A DNA stretch of 64,000 bases from Phalacrocorax aristotelis. Lineage: Eukaryota; Chordata; Aves; Suliformes; Phalacrocoracidae. The notes below the pieces were generated by a model, which saw only the letters and a program-made list of their open reading frames with translations, made no database searches and had not been told where the DNA came from. Positions 57,764 to 64,000 of the stretch are shown in pieces. A program made the translations under genes and the position numbers. The first letter of the stretch is position 1. The number at the start of each line of letters is the position of its first letter. The stretch covers positions 130,510,125 through 130,574,124 of the forward strand of contig NC_134276.1 of assembly GCF_949628215.1 (NCBI RefSeq), given 5' to 3'.

Positions 57764-57769
57764 AATAAA
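57764..57769 (+). terminator. Poly(A) signal AATAAA, candidate 3
   Basis: AATAAA followed within 10 bases by TTTGTGTTTTGTAGGG, a GU-rich context. 2.0 kb after the GTF2E1 stop, so it would be a long-UTR alternative. A further AATAAA at 57702-57707 lies inside a hairpin. Confidence 0.3.
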
Positions 57770-60188
57770 CACATTTGTGTTTTGTAGGGTGGTTGTAATT
57801 TTTGGCATTCAGCAGGGCACGTCCTGCACATGAGGGAATCGGTGCGGTGGTTTGTAGGGCATGCCTTCCGTCTCATCCACCACACGCAGCCCTCAGGAGG
57901 ACTGGCGAGGTCACGATACACGAGCAGATGCTGTCATTGTTTCCTGCCCTCTCTAACAGCTTCTGCCTCTTGGAAAGGATGGCTGCTCTGCGCCAGACAG
58001 TTAGGGCTGTTGTCAAAGGACAGCTATATCCTGCTACTGCGCTGTCATGACAAGCACTGCTTGAATGAACATGTACAATCAGCAGCACCTTTTTTTTGTT
58101 TTCTTCTGCAACTGAAGCAGGGCTCTGCACACATGCCAGAAGAGGAAGAATGGCTGCTGCTGCAAGCAAAGCCAGCTACTGCCAGCAGGTTGGTGCTAAT
58201 GCAAGGGATAAAGCCATCAATTCTGGGGAAGGCCCCAGCCGTTTCCTCTGGCTGCTGGACCACATGTGCTGCATTAATGCTAACCCAATAACACCATGAG
58301 CGTGGTTGAGTGCTGAAGCCTTCCTGGGTGAATGCTCTGTCTAACCCCATTCAAACCAGTTTCTGTGTCTGCTTTCAGCCTAAAGTGCATTTTATCTGAT
58401 GATGCACTTGAGGCCAGGATGCTGCAGCTCAGGCTGGAAAGAAAAATGCATTTCTCGGGCTGCTCATGCTCTTCTCCCCAAAGGTCAGAGATGCCCAGTA
58501 CCTCTCCCAGCTGTGCAAGAGCTGCCTCTGTCCCTGCTCCTGTTGTGGATCAGGGAAACTGCAATAGAGTGGCATCCTCCCTGGCCCAGCAGAGAGCAGG
58601 CCAAAGCAGATCAGTGAAGCTACTGATGGTGGGAAAGATCACTGTCAACACTGGAAAACGGGAATGTTTTAATCTTTTTCACTAAGCTCCTGAAAATTGG
58701 CTTCCTCTATCAGGGAGTGCCTGTCCATCCAACTCTTCTTTTCCTGTGTTGCTGCCTCCTTCAAACAGGCTCAGATTAAACAGACTTGCTCTGTGAGATT
58801 CCACACATCTAAGAAGCCCTGCCTTGGTGATGCCTGCAGCACCGGGGCATGCTGCTGAGAAGTTTGAGAGGCCCAGAGAGGGAGTAGCCAGCTGTGCTTG
58901 GGTAACTCTCTTCTGCTGCACCCTGTAAGCGGAGAGAGAAAATTGTCTCAGGAATCAAATGTATGACAAAGCCTTCATGAAAACTGAAAGTTTAGGAGCA
59001 GGTAGAAGAACATGAGGCCTGTCTGAGCGGGGTAAGCAAGTGGGGCTGCCCAGTATGCTTTCCTGGGTGGGTTGTGGAGGAGAGGCGGCAGCAGCGCTGT
59101 TCCTCTGCCCTGGTATGCATCAGCATAAACAAGTGAGACTGTGGACTCGGTCCCTTGGAGGACGGGGTTATTATGCAGCGCTGCAAAAAACTGCTCTGGG
59201 CTGCTCTGGGACGGGTATTGCTGTGTGCCATTGGAAGCCCTGGGCAAGGTAACCATGTCCCTGGGTGGTTTACAGGAGGCCTTGGAGCATTGATCTAAGT
59301 AACCACAGACAGCCAAGGATCCCGAAGCAACACAATACGCTCCAGTTTAAAGTGTATTGACTGTGAGTCAACATCACCAGGTGTTTGAAGCTGTTTAAGA
59401 TGTGATCACGCAGAGAGTCATGGAGAGGCCGCTGCCCAAAAGAAGCGGCAGCCCAAAGCATGGGGAGCGATGTCTGACTGCTGGTGCTCCTGGAAAGCTG
59501 CCTGCCTGCATTCTCCCTCCTAGCAGAGAGCAGAGCACCGGCAGCGCCGGGCTGTCCAGGACTACAACCCCTCACTCTCTATAGCAGAGCTATTTTCTCT
59601 CTCTTTCAAAGTTACCCAGGGACATCTGGCCTTTTGCCTGTTTGGGATACCTAAATGAGCTGCCAGAAGGTGGTTTCTTATTTACCAGTATTAACTGGAT
59701 TGAGAGAGAGAATGAACCTAATTTATATTTAAACAAAAATCAGATTTTGGAAGCGCCTGCTGTATCATTAAAAAAACATTAAGGACAGTGAGTGTTTGTG
59801 CAGCCATCCTGGAAGCAGCAGACAGGGAGTCTCTGAACAAGATACTTTAAATATAATAGGTATTTTTGCTTAAAATATGTTTCTGACCTAAATATAATTT
59901 AATTTACATCCCTTTGAACAGTTTGATGCTAATGAACCAGCCAGGGATGGCAGAGAGGAGGCTGAGCCAGCTGCATCAGAAGCGGCTCGGCTCCACTGCA
60001 GTGCGTTAGAGATCCTGTGTGTGCTTCACCCCGGCTGCACGCAGCAGCGAATGCGCAAATCCTGCCGAGAGCTGGTCACAGCAGCAGGAGGAAACCTTGG
60101 GCTGCTCAGCCAGAGAAACAGGCAGGGATCCAGCCTGAAAATTAGGGATGATCAAATATTGTTCCACGAGCATTAATGTCTGTATACC

Positions 60189-60204
60189 AAAAAAAAAAAA
60201 AAAA
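60189..60204. repeat. A16 homopolymer
   Basis: A run of 16 A in the 3' flank. No retrocopy body was recognised upstream. Confidence 0.9.
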
Positions 60205-60759
60205 GGTACGTCTGGCAAGGAGGAAAAATCACATTTCATACAGATGTGATTAAAGCCCTGACGTATTGCTTCTGCTTATTTTTCACCTGGAATCCATACC
60301 ACCAGCCTCTGCCATCCCATCACTTGCTGGAAGAAGGTGGGTGAGCAGAGGTAATTTTGCAGTGAGCTAAAATTGTGCATAGAGCTGAGAAGCTTGGCGC
60401 AGTTCCACATGGTAAAGGGATCCTCCTATTCTTAAACATTTCTTTTTTCTGCGCTTCTGACAATGGAAATCTGCCTGATCCAATGCCAGATTTGCTGGGC
60501 ACGGTTAGCAGAGTCCATGCTTTTCCTATGTCCTCTTAACATACATGGAGGGGGAAGAAGGAGAGCAGTATGCCGAGCACTATTTAATGGTTGCTGCCAG
60601 CTGACCTGGGTGTGCTTAGGTTGCAGCATCTGAACCAGCCCTGTCCTGTATGGGGGAACGATAGATTGGGTCATTTTAGTCAGATTATCCATCCCAGCTC
60701 TTTGCAAAGGTGCTGGTGGTTCTCCTTCTCCCGGTCAGAGCTGACGGGCTCTCACAAAC

Positions 60760-60779
60760 CCTCTGTGATCACACAGAGG
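60760..60779. repeat. Hairpin, 8-bp arms, 4-base spacer
   Basis: CCTCTGTG, ATCA, CACAGAGG in the 3' flank of GTF2E1. Perfect arms. Confidence 0.9.
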
Positions 60780-63144
60780 TGTCGATTTAAGATGAAGTTT
60801 CAATCCCTTCACCACAACCACCAGAAGCAGCCCTGGCTTGTGCCACATTCACTTTGAGGCACATGGCACTGTCATGCTGAGGTCCACCATGTAGGTCTCA
60901 GCCATGGCTGCCTGTGGCTGTACCATGTCCCAGCAGAGAGGCTTAATGAAGGATGGGGTAGGTCTACGCCTTCTCCAGAAATGAGCCTTTGGCTGGGCTA
61001 ATTTCCTACAGTGGAGAGGAAGTGGTGTCAGCCCCAGGCTGGTCACTCCCTTACAGGCAATCTTTGCTGCTTGAACTAGATGTGATTTGGTAGGACTGGA
61101 TTTGATCTTTTTTTTTTTTTAAGCCATGTTCTTTTTGTCCCTTAGAAATATTTTGAGTTGCTCAATTTCTCATGATGTTTCCCTGCTGCTTCTAACAAAA
61201 AAACTTTTTTTTAAAATGCAAATGAGGCTGTAAGATCTTTTTAGGGAGACATATCTGCTCGCCCCACACTGTCACCACAATTATTCTTCCTTTGCCATAC
61301 AATGCTTTCTTCCAAGAAGTGCTTTCAACATCTCTCAGCCCTTCTAGTGATCACAGGAGATGAAAACTATCCCCATTACAACAGGGAAGATTGGAGAGAA
61401 ATGGGGTTAGAGGGAAATACGGCCTTTAGAAAATGACACCTCTTGAGAGAAATTTTACTTTCACGTACTCTCCCTGGCCACGTGGGTGCCATATCCAAGC
61501 AAAGAAAAATACAATATGCTGAAGAGGGACTTGGTTCATGGTGCATTTATCCTGGTGTATTCCCTTGCCTCAGAGCCCATTAGGAAGAGTAATATTCTCC
61601 AAGTGTGCCAATCTCTTGGATGTTATACAAAGGCATCAGGAAGGTCACAAGTTAGCAATCAACTCCAGCAGGAGCTGCAGGTCCATTTGAATGATCTGAC
61701 TCCTACGTTCACCATGCTGGAAGGTCTGGTGCAAGAATACGTCACAGCAATGAGTGGCAAAAATGAGTTCGGTGTTACATCATAAAATACCTCTTTCAGT
61801 ATTTCATCTGAGTGTGCTGGTATGTCTGTGTATGAGAAAGAAGTAGGTAGAGTCATGTAGGGGCGGCCCAGCCCGCCTGAAACATGTCTCCCTTTGGGAA
61901 TAGTAACAGATAAAGAATTTTATATGGTTAGGTAGGAGCTACAGCCAAGAGCAGCAAATAACATTTGAAGTTTTTGTTATCTAGACAGTCATGTCATTGC
62001 AGCCTGTCTGAGGACTGGAATAAAAAAGCTTATCTCCATAGATGGTAAACATGGATTCTTCCAGTTGGACAGGTGTCAAAATGCATATTTTAAGCCCTTT
62101 CAATGTTTGTTTGGGGTTTTTTTTTAACTTTCTGCCTTTTTCCTCCTCATGCAGCAGGCACTAGCATCTTCGGTGCACCAATGGACCAGGTGCTACCGTG
62201 AACTAAAGATCTCTGGCTTGGCACTGTACTAATGAGCTCCTTGTGGGATTGCTATTTCACATGGTAATGGAGTCTGCCCCAGGAAGGGTGTGAGTCAAAC
62301 CATTAGAAATACCAAAAACAAGCCAAATGAATACTGTTCGTGGAAGCACATTTGTTCAGGTGGTCAAAACCAATGAACGGGAGATGAATGGCTCCCTGTT
62401 TGCAGAAAGTGTCTAGTGCACTTCAGGTCTGCAGTGGACACAAAAACTGCCTCATGCCTATCTCAGTAATGAAAAGACCATCAATGCTGGAAATCCATGT
62501 TGGAAGGGAAATAAATCATGCATTACTAAGGTTTTATTTATAATGTTTGTTGAGTAGAAAGGGGCAGTGATCCAGAACCTCTCCCTGCCCCATTTGAAAC
62601 ACCCTTTGGCACTTGGGGATGTAATAACAAGGCAGAAATGGGAACTGCTATGACCCCACGGCTGCCGATGGATTGCTCTGACCAGGAAATCCAGCATTTT
62701 TTAGTGCTAGAAGGAGCCAAACGTTCAGTCAGACCGATGCAGTCTGCTGTAGCAGCGACAGCTGCAAAAGCACAGAGAGATGCTGTGATTCAGATACTCG
62801 TGCTTGTCCCCGCTGTTTTTACAGGAGCTGTGGCTGTGCTGCAGGATTCATGGAGCATGTTAGTGGAAAGATCCATACGTGGAGTGTGGTCTGCTGGAGA
62901 TGGTACTCTCATTCCTTCCTGGCCTGGCCACTTTGCCCCTGCCTTCCCCCAACCCTCCCCTTGTATTTTGAAAAGAGAAAATATGAAAAAATTAATTTGC
63001 CCTTTAAACTGGGAGAAAGAAACAGATGATACTTAACCTGATAGCTTAATGGCAAGGAATCAAGGAAAACAGATGGTTGCAGGTGACTCTTGGCCTGTCT
63101 TGCTGGTAACTCTTCCTCACACCAAGGGCTGTAACTATAAAAAA

Positions 63145-64000
63145 ATCATAGAATCACAGAATGGCTGAGGTTGGAAGGGAGCTCTGGAGGTCATCTGGTC
63201 CAACCCCGCGCTGCTCAAGCAGGGCCACCTCAAGCAGGCTGCAGCCAGGACCATGTCCAGATGCCTTCTGAATATCTCCAAGGATGGAGACTCCACAACA
63301 TTCCTGGGCAGCCTGTGCTAGTGCTGGGTCACCCTCACAGTAAAAAAGCATTTCCTGATATTCAGGTCTCATGTGTTCCCGTGTGTGCCCATTGCCTCTT
63401 GTTCTGTCACTAGAGAAGAGCCTGGCTCCATCCTCTTTACATCCTCCTTTCAGACACATACATTAATAAGATCCCCCCTGAGCCTTCTCTGCTCTAGCCC
63501 AAACAGTCCCAGCTTTTTCAGCCTCTCCTCATAGGAGAGATGCTCCAGTCCATCATCTTTGTGGCCCTTCGTTAGACTCTCTCCAGTATGTCCATGTCTC
63601 TCTTGTACTGGGGAGCCCAGAAGTGGACACAGGACTCCCAAGTGTGGCCTCACTGGTGCTGAATAAAGGGGAGGGATCACCTCCCTCGACCTGCTGGCAA
63701 TACTTTACCTAATGCAGCCCTGGATAAAATGTGCCTTCCTTGCAGCAAAAGCACATCGATGGCTCATGTTCAACTTGGTGTCCACCAGGACACCTCAGAT
63801 CCTTTTCTGCCAAGCTGCTTTCCAGCTGGGTGGCCCGAGCATGCACTAGTGCATGGGGGTGTCCTTCCCTGGGTGGAGGGCTTTGCACTTCCCCTTGTCG
63901 AACTTCATGAGGTCCCTGTCAGCCTATTTCTCCAGCTTGTTGAGGTCCTTCTGGATGGCAGCATGACCCTCTGGCATATCAGCCACTCATCCCAGTTTGG
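63145..64000 (-). mobile_element. CR1 LINE (- strand), continues past the right edge
   Basis: It starts with the tail ATCATAGAATCACAGAATGG and extends leftwards in element sense to the window end, at least 855 bp. It has complements of the ORF2 C-terminal block, then GAACTTCATGAGGTCC and CATCCCAGTTTGG, which lie just 3' of the reverse transcriptase catalytic region in CR1. Several frameshifts and stops interrupt the frame (for example at 63450-63680). It resembles the older subfamily of the copy at 42015-42850. Confidence 0.92.

Larger units (their letters stand above)
57100..63144. other. 3' flank of GTF2E1, no gene recognised
   Basis: About 6 kb between the likely GTF2E1 3' end and the right-hand CR1. 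It is somewhat richer in G+C and CpG than the introns, especially at 58000-60100, without forming a clear CpG island. Open frames up to 153 codons (for example 57830-58291 and 61486-61785 on +) resemble no protein I know and lack splice or family support. In human the next gene downstream is STXBP5L; I see none of its exons here. Confidence 0.6.

Noticed and set aside
57830..58291. 153-codon open frame on + in the 3' flank
   Set aside because: It overlaps another open frame on + and one on -, has no recognised domain and no family match that I know. Chance frames of this size are expected in GC-richer DNA. A protein search with no hit would confirm rejection.
59400..60070. Possible CpG island or promoter for a downstream gene
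   Set aside because: G+C is raised and CpGs are more frequent than elsewhere, but too sparse and patchy for an island, with no exon or start recognised.
61355..61420. TATCCCCATTACAACAGGG segment like a MIR core
   Set aside because: Too short and the following core order is not kept.
61486..61785. 99-codon open frame on + with rather protein-like composition
   Set aside because: I recognise no family or splice signals, and it stands alone. A hit to any bird protein would overturn this.
62638..63036. 132-codon open frame on +
   Set aside because: No recognised domain, no splice context, and low-complexity Ala/Val stretches; likely chance.

Overview
The window looks like vertebrate nuclear DNA, almost certainly from a bird. 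It carries seven clear truncated CR1 (Chicken Repeat 1) LINE copies, several with the ATTCTATG-type 3' tail. Exons are small and introns large with GT/AG boundaries, and no mammalian-type SINEs such as Alu or B1 were noticed. A crocodilian or turtle cannot be fully excluded, and I cannot name the species.

The only protein-coding gene I can support is GTF2E1, the large (alpha) subunit of general transcription factor TFIIE, on the + strand. Four coding exons were placed by homology and splice signals: 10703-11150, 46789-46990, 51794-52041 and 55338-55768. Spliced, they give 1329 nt including the stop, or 442 residues (human about 439). The reading frame is intact and the phases fit at every junction. 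The first coding exon begins at an acceptor (exon from 10673), so a non-coding exon 1 and the promoter should lie upstream of base 1. No CpG-rich promoter is visible in the first 10.7 kb.

Layout: 1-10672 is the end of intron 1, with three CR1 copies in alternating orientation. 10673-11150 is the first coding exon. 11151-46788 is a 35.6 kb intron that interrupts the zinc-ribbon coding sequence. It holds a 3' CR1 stub, a diverged CR1, a long antisense CR1, a probable hAT-type DNA transposon remnant with a near-perfect 8-bp target duplication, and some old SINE/LINE-like fragments. 46789-55768 holds the last three coding exons, separated by 4.8 and 3.3 kb introns. 55769 to about 56.8-57.8 kb is 3' UTR with several candidate poly(A) signals. 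From there to 63.1 kb I see no gene. A CR1 on the - strand starts at about 63145 and runs off the right edge.

The gene product acts with TFIIE beta in the RNA polymerase II pre-initiation complex and recruits TFIIH; the residues for zinc binding and for TFIIH p62 contact are present. No undescribed system was found. The more interesting points are a tiny upstream ORF, a tandem splice donor, an open read-through frame after exon 3, inverted CR1 pairs within and around this gene, two distinct CR1 3'-tail types, the hAT-like remnant and several near-perfect short palindromes. Nearly all other open frames look like chance or repeat-derived frames.
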